Part shown: one piece after another, positions 11,981-23,029 of the stretch
Numbering within the stretch: the stretch's first letter is position 1
How the letters are laid out: each line of letters starts with the position of its first letter
Source of the DNA: Gnetum montanum
Lineage: Eukaryota; Streptophyta; Gnetopsida; Gnetales; Gnetaceae
Assembly: GCA_015680685.1 (NCBI GenBank)
Contig: MNCI01028339.1
Coordinates: 248,414-312,413, forward strand
Direction: 5' to 3'
Length of the DNA stretch: 64,000 nt
Position numbers and translations under genes: made by a program
The notes under the pieces: generated by a model
Database searches by the model: none
The model's input: only the letters and a program-made list of their open reading frames with translations
Told to the model about the DNA's origin: nothing

Positions 11981-14873
11981 CATACCAGTGCCTCGTGGTG
12001 GGTAGATGAGGTCATGACTAGGTCATGCAAGCTCAGTGTTGTAGTTTTTTGCTTGAGCGCTTGCTTGACTTTGGCTAATGCATCCATAAATTCATTTCCA
12101 TTGGCCATGTTTTTGTTGGCTTTGACTTCCTTCATGCATCCTAAGAGATAGATTTCTTGTGGAGGCAACTTGGGCTTTGTTGGCTTGGCCTACGCAAGGG
12201 CCTCACTGCTTGGTTGCAATTTGCTAGTTGTGCCCTCCTCAGTTGTTTTGGCCATAGGGATTGCAAATATAGGCACTAGCTTTAGCAAATTAAGTGCTCT
12301 CTAGTCTTAACATTGTCTAATCATTCTATCTATGAGATGATTATTGGGCCTTTTGGGTTGCCACCTACAGGGTCTGTTGATGTTGCTAACAGGATTGGCC
12401 CTTAGATGGGAAGGGACTGATGCATTAGCTATAGCTAGGCTTTGGACACGTGAAGGGTTAGCACGTTGTGGCACCCTAACAATTAAGGGTAGTTGAATTG
12501 TTGTTGTTGCAACATGCTATGAGGCCCTTACCAAAAAGGGCATTATAGGTGCTTGAGGTGGTACTCTAATAATAAATGGGGGCCCTAAACCAGTAGGGGC
12601 TGAGGAGATCCTTGTGCTACCAAAGGGCATACAAATCATGAATGGCCACCGCACTAGTTCTGGGTTGTCATCAATGCTAATAGCATTTATAACATAGTTG
12701 GCATCATCCACATTTAGAGGGTCCTTGTACATCCTCATGGATTGGTTTTGTGGCCTGACTAGATTTCTAGCATTGAGGACCAACTCACCACTATCAATAA
12801 TCTTTTGCAAATCATCTTCCAAGGCTAGGCAGAAGTTTGTGCTATGACCGAATAGCTAGTGGTAATGGCAAAATTGATCTAGCTTGAAATGTTTTGGGAC
12901 CACATTTGGTGCCACTAAAGTAGGGTTTTTGAGCAACTTGTAGTATCTATCATGCCTTTTACAAGCATCTTGAGACATTTGCTTACATTGGACACACCTA
13001 GCTTTTAACAATTGCTCCAGCAACTCCAAGGTCTTCAATAGCAATGGGGTGTACTTGGAGCGATCCTTCTGCTCAAAGTTAGACCTTTAACTGACTTGCG
13101 TCATGGCCACTGCATATGTAGGTAGGTTGGTTACCTTAACACTAGGGTTGGCAACTTGGTTATTGGCTAGGGCTTTGGGCAGCCTAGCCATTGGTCCCCA
13201 ATTGGTTGCCTTGGCCTCTTTGACTACCATCACCACCATTGTAGTTTGCTTTCCCTGATCCCTATCTCTCATCACGTGCTAGTTCTTGTAGGCCACATAG
13301 GTCGAGTCCTTACTAGCTTCCACTACATCCTTTATGCTCTTGGTTTGGGTGAAGGCCTGGCTTAGGGATTGTAGACCTAAGTAGTATAGCTTCGACTTTA
13401 TGAAATCATTAACCACACCTTGAAAATAGCTAAGAGATGTACATCAGCTATGGGCTCTCATATTTCATTTAACGAGGCACTCCATCATTGGATGAACTTT
13501 TTCACAAGCTCTAGGTGGTCCTATTTGACCTGCATTAGTTGGTCCAAGGTTGCTTCAAGCTTCAGGTTGTACTTGAAGCATGTCACAAACTAGCTCAAGA
13601 GGTCTTCCACAAAGGAGATAGAACCTTTGGAAAATGCACAGTACCAATCTAGTGCATTGCCAATCAATGACATGGTGAACACATGTATGATGGCATGTGG
13701 CCATGCCTACAGAAATAAGCACTTGGACCTGAACATGACTAGATTCATGTTGGGATCTCCTTTTCCATTGTATTTGGTGAATTGAGGTGGTGGGACCCTA
13801 GCTAGTAGAGTTAGAGGTGGGACCATAGGACTTATAGGGTCATCCTAGTAGAAGTCCACCACTTTGATAGTTTCAGAGGAGGTAACTATAAGTCACTTCA
13901 CCTCTTCTATCAAGGTTTGGATCAATTGGAATGCCTAGTATAAATTTTGAAATGCTCCAATAAGTTATTCTAGTTGTGCCATCCATTGTGCTAGTTGTGT
14001 GACCCATGACCTGGTCACAAGTTGCAGAATCACACGAGGTGCTTAATGCATCGACTATGTTATAGGGATAGTGATTGGGACAAGCCATGCATGTGTGGGT
14101 TGGACTAATGTCAAGGATGTTGATGAAATAGGTAGGAGGTAGGAAGCCTAAGTCATTTGGGGCCTAGAGACAAGCCCTACATGAACACATGGCTAAGTTG
14201 GCATGATTGCTACTAGCAAAGATGGATGGGTAGGTTAAGATGATGCCACGAAAGACAAGTTGAAGGAAGCTATTGCATCATAATGCATGTATTACATCTG
14301 ATGGGTTGCCACTACAAGCATAGATCTAAGCCTAATGAAGTCAGAAGGTGATGCCAGTGTTATGACCATCTCAGGGAGGATGGGTGAACTAAACCAATGA
14401 GGGGCCAGACTAGGGATTGCTTGTTGGAAGATGATGGGAAAGGAGGCCTCGTGTTCATAGTAAGCTTCACAATTGTCCACTTCCTCCTGTAAGGCTTCCT
14501 CATAGTCAATTCCCACATCGCACTTACCTACTCGAATGAGCTGGGATAATAACTAGTGGTGGAACTCTATGAGTGAGATGATGTCAAATGAGGAAGGGAT
14601 ATACTCCCATACATCCTAATGGATTAGTTCAAAGTCTCATTTTTTCTTCATGTTAAGGTAATCTATAGGTAACCTTGCTTAGACCTTTGCACATATGAAG
14701 TTGTATTGCTCATTCTTGAGTGTGGCATACTTTGGATCTTGGCCACATAACCTAAGGAATTGCCTTGGCTTGGCCATCACAAGATTTTGCAGGGTTGCCA
14801 ATCCTAGTCTCTTATTGGATAGGTAAGATATCAAGTATGTTTGAAACTAACACTGAAGTTGATCCGGGTTCAT
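11981..14873 (-). pseudogene. Tat-like gag, decayed
   Basis: Gag forms the particle shell that packages the element RNA. The probable start is the ATG at 14873 (MNPDQLQ), followed by an acidic N-terminal region (YEEALQEEVDNCEAYYEHEASF, split here only by position, near 14515-14450). The capsid-type block is clear at 13620-13380. It reads FVEDLL, then FKYNLKLEATLDQLMQVK, then KKFIQ-W, in the pattern W-x-x-L-x-x-x-F-x-x-x-F-K-Y-N-x-x-x of plant Ty3 gag. The C-terminal half is Lys/Arg-rich with Cys pairs (CVQCKQMS near 12990). Many TAG/TAA stops, several at former CAG or TGG codons, show long decay. It is followed without a gap by the protease remnant. Confidence 0.7.
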
Positions 14874-14999
14874 GGTTGTAGATCAAGTTGTAAAGGGAAA
14901 CTATGGAGGTTACTAGCTACAAAATATAGTGGACCAAGCTAAAACTAACTTTGTTTCAATTGATACTACTAACTATGCTCTCCACTACAGAGAGCTAAC

Positions 15000-15095
15000 T
15001 ATGTTGTCTATGATGACTATGCTCTCCACTATGAAGAGCCAACTATGCTCTCAATGACAGAGAGCTAACTATGCTATCTATGCTAGAGATGACTA
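15000..15095 (+). repeat. ACTATGCTCTCC short tandem block
   Basis: Five or more copies of an AACTATG(CTCTCC) unit with AGAGAGC spacers lie within 100 bases. Each pairs with a nearby GAGAGC to form a small hairpin. It is the left outlier of the minisatellite that peaks at 16.8 kb. Confidence 0.6.
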
Positions 15096-16019
15096 CTTTC
15101 CAACTAGAGACAATGGGAACTTAGCAAAATAGTGGAAAGAAGTGTGGTCTAGAGTTGCTACGTGGTGTCCTAGGGGAACTGACAACGAGGTCCAATCTAC
15201 ACCAATGGATCAATGGATAACTACAATGCAAAGAGCTCATGAAACAACCTCAACAGTGCTTGGAAAAGGGCTCTCCCTCCTTCTACCATCAAAAACTATA
15301 ACAATAAAAAACATCAACAACTGGAACACTGAGGTCCACGGGCACATAGCATAATCCTAAGTCTATGTGAGGGCGTACTAGAGGTGGAGATGGGGTGCCC
15401 TAAATAGTCTTGTTAATTGAATAGGAACTTACCAAATGTAATTGGGGTGTAGTGTGGTTACCTATGATGCTAATGCAAAATGGTGCTAAGTGTTTGAGCG
15501 GTGTTAATGGTGTTAACAGTGTTAATGGAGTCGAGTGTAGTGAAGGTTTTTAGTGAAAATAGGGGTGCCAACATGTGGGGATTGCTATCCAAACATAGTT
15601 TTTGAAATGGCTATGCATAAAAATAGTGAAAAAATGTGAATAAAATGTGAAAAATGTAGAGAGAAATAGAGAGAGAGAAGCGAAAAACCACCTCAAATGG
15701 GGTTAAGTGTAATTAACACCAAAAGGGGTTAGAAGGTACATGGTATACAACACGCGCAGTGGACAGTGTAGTCACAGTCTTAGGGATGTTTGACCATAAA
15801 GACTAATGTTTCACCAAGCTATATGCATCTTCTAGGTTGGCTGCCATGGTGTATCATTAGCTATGGTATTCTAGTGGGTTGCGGTGGGCTTTGATCATCT
15901 GCAACTTCGCCAATATGCCTTTAGTCTTCTCCCAAGTACTTCTTAGATTTTCCAAGTCTTTGGTTTATTAATTTGTGAACTTTGAAATTTTCCAACCCTA
16001 AAAACATTAAGGGTGCTGG

Positions 16020-16027
16020 TATTTATA
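16020..16027 (-). promoter_or_regulatory. Minus-strand TATA box of the putative Tat-like LTR
   Basis: The minus strand reads CCTATAAATACCAGC. The box lies in a non-coding, LTR-like block about 1.1 kb upstream of the gag start and in the right orientation. Activity is inferred from the motif and position alone. Confidence 0.4.
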
Positions 16028-16439
16028 GGCCTATGATTAGTGGAAGATGTGGGATGGCTACCACATGGCAGAGGGGATGGTTGGGACTACGTTGTCATCC
16101 AACTATGCTCTTCATTGGGCTAATGATGTTGTGCTTTGCTTTGCTCTACCAAACTCTATGAGACTATGACTACATCATCAACTACATGTGTATGTGCTCA
16201 GAAGACCACAAGGTACTTGAAAAAATTCAATTTTGGAGACTACACTCTCCATGCTCTCACGTGACGTCAAGCGTAGTTACAATTTTGGGGGCAAAATGGT
16301 AGGGTACAAAAGAAGCATGTTGCTAACTACGCTTACCAAAGATGAATTGGAGATGATCCTAGTGGTGTTGCTATGCTGTGGAGGCTGCTAGAGGATACTC
16401 TAGCTGACTACACTTGATTACGTTCTCAACTGAGGTAGA

Positions 16440-16920
16440 GTGTCATCCCACAGTTAGAAAAATTTGCAAAAAAGATAGTGCTAACTATGCTCTCAACAGG
16501 AGGCTAACTATGCTCTAGGGTAGTGGAGAGCATAGTCCCAATGCTGAGGGAGTTTGAGAAAAATGAGTTTCTTGTAGACTACACTCCCCATGGAAGGCTA
16601 ACTACACTCCCAACTAGGGGCAAGCGTAGTCCCGAGACTTATCAAAACTTGTGAAAACCTATCCTTTTGCTGACTCTGCTCTCCACTAGAGGCTGACTAC
16701 ACTCTAGGGTAGTGGAGAGCGTAGTCCCAACACCTAGAAAAATTTGCAACAACTAGCTTTGTGGTGAAAATTAGAAAAAATTACAAAACTAGCCTTCATG
16801 TTGACTACGCTCTCAATGAGAGGCTAACTACGCTCTCCATGAGAGGCTAACTACGCTCTCCATGAGAGGCTAACTACGCTCTGGGGCAATGGAGAGTGTA
16901 GTCCAGACACTTAGAAAAAT
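16440..16920. repeat. CTACGCTCTCCATGAGAGG minisatellite
   Basis: At 16804-16872 a 23-base unit (ACTACGCTCTCCATGAGAGG plus CTA) is repeated three times almost perfectly and continues into a fourth partial copy. Looser copies with the inverse GAGAGCGTAGT extend left to about 16440. The unit contains CTCTC-CAT-GAGAG, a perfect 5-base stem with a 3-base loop, so each unit can fold. Confidence 0.8.
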
Positions 16921-16939
16921 TTACTATCAGGATGTCATA

Positions 16940-18050
16940 GTCTGAATTTGCTGGTGTTTCATTTGTTTGGATAACCAAGATGGTATATTCACATGTTTCC
17001 TAGTTGGAAGTAGAGTGGATAATGTAGGGTTCTTTTCATAATGTTTGGAATTTTTCTCTTTGAGATGCATGTATGAAGTTCTAGTAAAGGACTTTATCTC
17101 TTATTTGAAATTGCACTTATTAGATCTTAACATCATGTCATTATTGGGTACCTACCTTGTGCACTTTATTTATCATTAAGGCTATTCTCCTATTTTCATC
17201 TAGCATAGTGAGAATCATGAGATGTTTTTTCTGTGCTATGGTAAAGTTAAGATTAAGCTTGTAAGCAATGTTAAGTATATACAACTCAACTTGAATAGAA
17301 AGTTTCAAAAATTTACCTAACACTAGTTTATATGGAGAATAGCCTATAGGAATTTTCCAAGTAGAGTAGTAAGCCCATAAGGCATTGTTAAGTTTTACAC
17401 TCCAATCTCTTCTATATCTACTAATGATCCTAGTAAGGATCCACATGATTTCCCTATTTGCTACCTCATCTTAACTATTGGCTTGGATGTGATCAGGCGT
17501 TATTAGTTTATGTTCCACACCTAAGCATTACATTAGCTTTTAAAAAGTAATTCCTATAAAATAAGTTATATTATTAGAAATAAGTACTCTAGGTACATCA
17601 AACTTATTTACCATTAATTGTTGGAATAACTTGGTCATTGTTGATATTGTATAGTCTATTATGGTTGTGACCTTTACCAATTTTGTACAATAGTTCATCA
17701 TAATGATAATGTAAAATTTTTCATTAGATAAGGGTATTATGGGATCCATCAAATCAATTCCTCACAAATTAAAGGATTCCAATTATTGGATCCATTATTA
17801 TTGATCTTCAAGCCTAATAGTCATTCTACCATCTCATTGGCATCGCTCATAGGAGTTAGCAAAGTAACATACATCCCTAAAGATTATTGATCAAAAGTAT
17901 CTTACCATTAGAATTTTAATGGTCATTCTCCTCCTTGCATAATGGCCTCCACAAAGTCCTTCATGAACATCTTAGAGAATCTTGAGTTGATCTTCATCTG
18001 GGACATATCATCATGGTAAGCCATTTGCACAAATTTTATAGAGGTTGCCT
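16940..18050 (-). pseudogene. Athila-like integrase, decayed
   Basis: Reading leftwards: the zinc-finger region (LQDVHEGLCGGHYARRR, then NSYERCQ) near 17990-17830. The core follows with MDPIIPLSNEKFYIII and NYCTKLVKVTTIIDYT at 17752-17640, then FDVPRVLISNNITYF, where the second catalytic Asp has become Asn. After that come RDWSVKLNNALWAYYSTW and IPIGYSPYKLVLGK at 17400-17300. The C-terminal DKVLY...FQTL...EPYIIHSTSN, at about 17110-16990, matches the sister element's integrase tail. Several stops interrupt it. Confidence 0.8.
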
Positions 18051-18059
18051 TGTATCTTC

Positions 18060-19700
18060 ATATAGTGCTTAAATTTATAAATAAATTATTATTTTTTCCT
18101 CCAATTTCATTTATTAGGATCTTCTTGCATGAGTAGATATGAGAGGAAGTCTGCATACCATGGTGTGACTGCATATCTTGTTGTCATTATTACCTTTTAT
18201 AAAGAGTATCATATTAGGAAACTAATAGGAAAGAGGTTCTTCATCAACCTTGTTGTTCTATTATAACTAAGATAGACGACCAACCATAATATTATTAGTC
18301 CCCTTTATGTCTATCATTGTAATTTCAAACTCCTACAAAATTACTAGCCATCATATGATATCAGGACTAACTATTGGTTTGTTCATGAAGAAGCATATTA
18401 CATTGTGATCAGTGTGCACAAAAATTAGATATCCAAGCACATAGTACCTAAATTTCTCTAAGGCATACATCACTACCATTAGTTCACTTTCTATCATCGT
18501 GTAGTTTACCTATGCTCCTTCTTGTATAATGGACATAGTATGAATATTTATGAACATCTAATTACATAAGTACTAATCCCAACGCAAAGTAAGATGCATT
18601 TATCATTATGTGGAATGACTTGGACCAATCAAGAATATGTACAATTAGAGTTTCTACAAGTTTCTACTTCAAAATTTTGAATGCATAGTCACATTCTTTA
18701 GTCCTTTTGAATAATTCATCTTTCTTTGTTAGCTTTACTAGCAGTTCTATGATTTTTGAGAAGTGTTCAATGAACCTCCTATAGTAGCCTGTATATCAAA
18801 GAAAAAATCTAACATCTTTTATAATTTTTGATTCCTATCTAATTTCTTAGAACAATCTAATCTTTTTAGGATCCACCTCTAGTCCTTTCTTTGAGATTTG
18901 GTGCCCAACTACTATGCTTTCTTAGATCATTAAATGGTTTTTCTACCAATTGAGCTTTAAATTAGTCTCTTTATAGCATTTTAGAACTTACTATAAGCAC
19001 TCCAATGCTTGATCAAAATCAAAGCTATAAGTAGAAAAGTCATCCATGAAGATTTTCACACCATTATCAGTCTACCACTGAAAGATAATAAGGACAAGGA
19101 ATTGGAAAGTTACAGTGTATTACAAAGATCAAAGAGCATCTTCTTGTGTGCAAAAGTTTCTTAGGGTTTCATAAATATTGTTTTGGCCTAATCTTCTAGG
19201 ACTATTTGGATCTAATTATAGCTACTATACCCATCTAGAAAGCTATTATAATTATTCCTTGAAATGGTACTTAACACCTAATCCAAAAATGACAACTAGA
19301 AATTATCCTTTAATGTCATCATGTTTACCTGTTGAAAAACTATGCAAATCCTTCATTAGCCACTTTTCTTTGGTATGATGATAAGTGGGCTTACCCACTT
19401 GCTATCTACAATAGGTTAGATGAACCTGACCTTAACAAATTTTTCCACCTCCTTCTTGATGACTTGCTTTAGTTTGGAGTTTAACCTCCATTATGGCTAT
19501 CTCTTGGGCTTAATAGTAGGATTCATGTAGATCCAATGTTGACATATGTAGGGATCTATCCCTATGATCTCATCATATAACCAAGCAAATACTATCAACC
19601 ATTTGTTCATCATCATCAATAGTTTTTGTTTCTATTCTTCCATGAGCTTTACATTTACAGTTACTAGTTTATCATTTTTTAGAAATAAATACTTAGCCAA
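18060..19700 (-). pseudogene. Athila-like RT and RNase H, decayed
   Basis: The polymerase box is intact as DNA: FMDDFSTYSFDFDQALE lies at 19050-19000, the form of the Y/F-x-D-D motif typical of Athila-like plant elements. Upstream parts (palm and fingers) are scrambled by stops and indels between 19700 and 19060. The thumb and RNase H pieces follow down to about 18060 with frequent stops. Identity rests on the FMDD box, on order between protease and integrase, and on colinearity with the better copy at 30.2-31.5 kb. Confidence 0.75.
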
Positions 19701-19989
19701 TGATGGCAATGTCTTTAGTTTAAGAGTTTTCAATTCAAAATTTTCTAAAATCTCTAACTCTTCCTAATCCATATCTGCTTCTTACTTACTCTTTGCATCA
19801 AAGAGTTATTATCTAACCTGATCCATCTCATCTAATCTGTTAATGTAGGCACATATAAGATTTTGCTAGTTCCGTGCACATAATTTAATTATAAATTTTA
19901 TCTGAAGTTAATCACTGGGTATCATGCCACTTTTTTGTTGCTACATACAAGCACTTTTGCATAGTCTTTACTTCAACATATGATCTACA

Positions 19990-20480
19990 TGTTATGATCA
20001 TTCTATTTTTGACAATTCATATCTTTTGCACACAATTGCATCCTGTGTCACTATATGTGATACATGGAACTCTCTTCTTCTCCATGATTTCATACTTATT
20101 TTTCTTGGATATTTCCAAGGAAAGGTCTTTGATTTCTAACTTGGCCTCAATAGTGCTTAGCCAAGCTCTTCCCATGATGATGGGGAATTCTCCCTTATAG
20201 TTGTATACATGAATCACTTGGAAATTAGTAGAGTATGACCAACCACTAATAGTTGTCATAATGTCCTCTATCAATCCTAAAGGAATAGTAATGGACTAGT
20301 CTACAATCTTAAATTTGATGTTGCATTTCCTAAGTGGTGGCAAGTTCCATGCTTTATACAATTTCTAAAGACCAAGTTAATGTCAAAACCTAAGTTTAGA
20401 AGAGCTTTTCATGGTGCATTTCTTGAAATCTACAAATAAATCAAGGGACTTCATGGATTAGTTCTTTTCTAGGAAGATTT
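19990..20480 (-). pseudogene. Athila-like protease, decayed
   Basis: The active-site strand reads ALLNLGFDINLV at 20404-20369. The sister element has ALLDLGSGVNLI, so the catalytic Asp is replaced by Asn here. A later open stretch (20274-20017) holds ISGWSYSTNFQVI, FPIIMGRAWLSTI and LEIKDLSLEIS, then CITYSDTGCNC, a block shared by all three Athila-like copies in this window. Confidence 0.75.
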
Positions 20481-21105
20481 CTTACTTTTATCTAGTCTGT
20501 AACAACATGATAGTTTGAACTTTGTAGGAACTTTGGTTTAAAGGTGGCTTGTTTGATGTTTGAGAGTTAGATGTTGTGGGGTTCATGGCCATGAATGCCT
20601 ATGAAGATTTGGATGCACTAGTTGGTCTAAAAAATGGCTACTTCTAAGGCTTGCACTTAGAACTACTTAAGTTACCATCCACTTGTAAGTTCATTGCCCT
20701 CATGGCATTCTACCATTACAACTATGAAGGAATTTTACCTTGCATGGGTGAAGTAGGTAACAAAGGATTTAGATTGTGTGATTGAAAGCATAGGTGAGGA
20801 GGAGAAGTATAAGATGAAGAAGATTCAGCATGTGGATTAGTAAGCCCATGGTATTTCAAAGAATAATAATGGTAAGTAGAGTGTCAGAAAGTTGTTAGGA
20901 GATATATGTTGTTGGACATTATACCCAAAAGAATTAGGTTATCTATATAGGTACTACTATCTTGGTGGTGGCATTTGCCATGACTATGGATTTTATCATT
21001 ACTAGTAGTACTTTTGAGGTTGAGGTGGAGCCCCACTTGAATAGTAATATTGTTGTTGATAGGATTTTCTATAGTTACCTTGAGAATAAGGCAACCTCTT
21101 AGGTA

Positions 21106-21110
21106 TCTGC
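21106..21110. other. Target-site duplication TCTGC, left
   Basis: TCTGC directly precedes the TG of the solo LTR and recurs directly after its terminal CA (23025-23029). Confidence 0.85.
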
Positions 21111-23024
21111 TGTGCTATCCAAAATCATCAGCGTAAGGCTAGAAGAAAAACGAACGCCTAGAGATCTCCGGAGAGATATAGCAGACCCTGCCTTCACGTG
21201 AGGGCAAGCTGGAAAAACGAAGGCAGAGTGCCTTGGATGGTCTACATGCAGATCAAACAAGGACTTCCCCTAGTATACGTAATGGCAGTGCGTCAGGTTA
21301 TCGTAAACAAACATAAACACATGCAAACATAAACGTGGACAAGCGCAAACAAGGTGTAAACAGCATAAACAGAAAGCAATGTAAACTATAAATATGATTG
21401 GAAAAAATGTAACTGTTTGTATTGATTGAAAATTACAAAGAAGTGCACCAGTCAGAACATAGTTGCAGAATGATTGCAGGGCAGACGTTTAGCCTCGATG
21501 TGAAAGGTGTTGCAGACGCTGGGAGAGTGCAGGTTTCTAACTCCAAAGTGTCCGACGCGTGAGATTTGGATGCTCAAAGTTGCTCAGTGTGACCAAGTTT
21601 TGTATTGCAGAATTTGCCCAGCATTCTATGCTCTTGTGTGTTTAGAATTTCCAACCTCGGTTTAGTGTGAGATCGGGCTATTTATGTAGGTTTGAGCGCA
21701 GGATTCAAATCTGTGTGAAAGATCCATGGTTACCAGATGTGGGAAATGTGGATCGGGCGATAGGTGTGAATGTTTTGACTAGATGCATAGAATTTTACAA
21801 TGTACAGGGTGCAGCGTGACCAAGATCTCTTATGCTGGTGTGTGTAATCCATAGCATAAGAGCTTGACACGCTGAAAAATGCAAAATGTACAAAGAATGT
21901 TAAAGTAAACGAGTGGATCTAGATGTCTGGCCTCCGGATCTACAAATCTGTGTTGTTTTTTGCTCTACCAAGGCCTCCAATGTGTGTGGATTTGGCTCTA
22001 GTGTGTCTGTAGCATGTCCTAGCGTCATCGTCTGGCGTCTAGCATCCTAGCATCCCAGTGTTTACGTTGTGTATGTACTGGTGTTAGCGTGCCAGCGTGA
22101 CCATCAGCATGTCCAAAGTTTATGATGCATTTTGAGCCCATTTTTTACCTATGAGACCCATTTTCAGAGTGGATCTGCATGCCTAAGGTTGAGAGGGCTC
22201 TACATGTCTATTTTGGGCTAATTTAGAGGTTGTTTTGGCAGACTTTTGGTTGGTCACGCTATGGTCACGCTAGCTAGTGTGACCTCAGTGTGACCAAGTG
22301 TTTATGCCCTATTTTGAGCTGATTTTTGGATGTTGATGTTTGTTTGTTGATGCTCAACTGTTGCCTCCTCTCCAGGGTGGCCTGGATGTTGAATTTGACT
22401 CCATTTTACTACTATTTTAGGCCAATTTGGTTTGGTCATGTTGTGGTCACACTGGCCAGCGTGGCCTTAGCGTGACTACCTGAAAATGCCACGTTTGAGG
22501 CCCAAATTATGAGTTTTTGAAGCCTATGAACATGTATAAGTGCTGCCTATCCCTAGGGATTTCTCAGATGTCAAAGATGATGCCTAAAAATGGTTGATTT
22601 AGCCTATTTTTATTTGGTCACGCTGTGGTCATGCTGTGCAGCGTGACCTCAGCCTGACCAATTGAAAGTGGCTCAAAACATGTGATTTTGAGCTCAAATT
22701 TCAAGGTTCTAGATGCTAGGAGCTGTAGGGGACTCCAGTGATGTTCAAGGGGGGTCTTCATGCCCAAATTCGGCCTGTTTGGACACGATTTTGGGGCTCC
22801 AAAGTTTGGTCACGCTGGTCATACGTTGGGCAGCGTGACCAAAGTGTGTGTGACCAAACTTGCACTTTTTGGGCTTGAAACCCTTGATTCTTGATGCTGA
22901 GACTTGCTGTAGTCATCTGTGGGCCCCTATGGGACCTTGCTTGCTCCATTGCAGGCCGTTTGAGGTTGCTTCAGAGGCTCACAAGTTGTCTGGAAGTGTT
23001 ACTAAAATTTTTGTGGTGTTTTCA
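21111..23024. mobile_element. Solo LTR (1914 bp) nested in Athila-like gag
   Basis: The block starts TGTGCTATCC, ends GTGTTTTCA, and is flanked by a perfect 5-base duplication TCTGC. The host sequence resumes exactly: left flank CTCTTAGGTATCTGC and right flank CTCTTGACAAATTTTGG together match the uninterrupted gag of the 53.8-60.8 kb element at about 58090-58130. It is non-coding and richer in G+C than its surroundings. A single LTR left by recombination between two LTRs is the simplest reading; a short non-coding element of another type is less likely. Its family is not the Athila-like one, since its termini differ (no TGATGA/TCATCA). Confidence 0.85.
22252..22858. repeat. Four-copy array with inverted GGTCACGCT...AGCGTGACC cores
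   Basis: Four cores of about 50 bases begin at 22252, 22434, 22616 and 22808, so spacing is 182, 182 and 192. Each has GGTCAYGCT, usually doubled as GTGGTCACGCT, followed by CAGCGTGACC and a third TGACCAA copy. GGTCACGCT and AGCGTGACC are reverse complements, so each core can form a hairpin. The spacers also share words such as CTATTTT and TTTTGAGC, indicating diverged tandem units of about 182 bases inside the LTR. Confidence 0.8.
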
Positions 23025-23029
23025 TCTGC
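23025..23029. other. Target-site duplication TCTGC, right
   Basis: This is the second copy of the 5-base duplication flanking the solo LTR. Confidence 0.85.

Larger units (their letters stand above)
14931..16929 (-). mobile_element. Probable 5' LTR/leader of the Tat-like element
   Basis: This 2-kb block precedes gag on the minus strand and has no reading frame. It is full of the word ACTA[TC]GCTCTC and its inverse. A minus-strand TATAAATA sits at 16020-16027, the position expected of an LTR promoter. The right edge reads TACTATCA on the plus strand (TGATAGTA on the minus), a plausible TG start. The left edge is uncertain; TGGACC at 14931 is only a candidate. No confirmed target duplication or matching second LTR was found, so the borders are provisional. 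Confidence 0.45.

Noticed and set aside
5150-16929. An LTR pair formed by the two ACTATGCTCTCC blocks
   Set aside because: The blocks share words but the order of shared landmarks (TATA-like site versus the CCAACTATGCTCTTCA word) is not collinear and no target duplication was found.
22252-22858. CRISPR-like array
   Set aside because: Spacing of about 182 bases, diverged imperfect units and homologous spacers inside an LTR are unlike a CRISPR array; the genome is plant-like.
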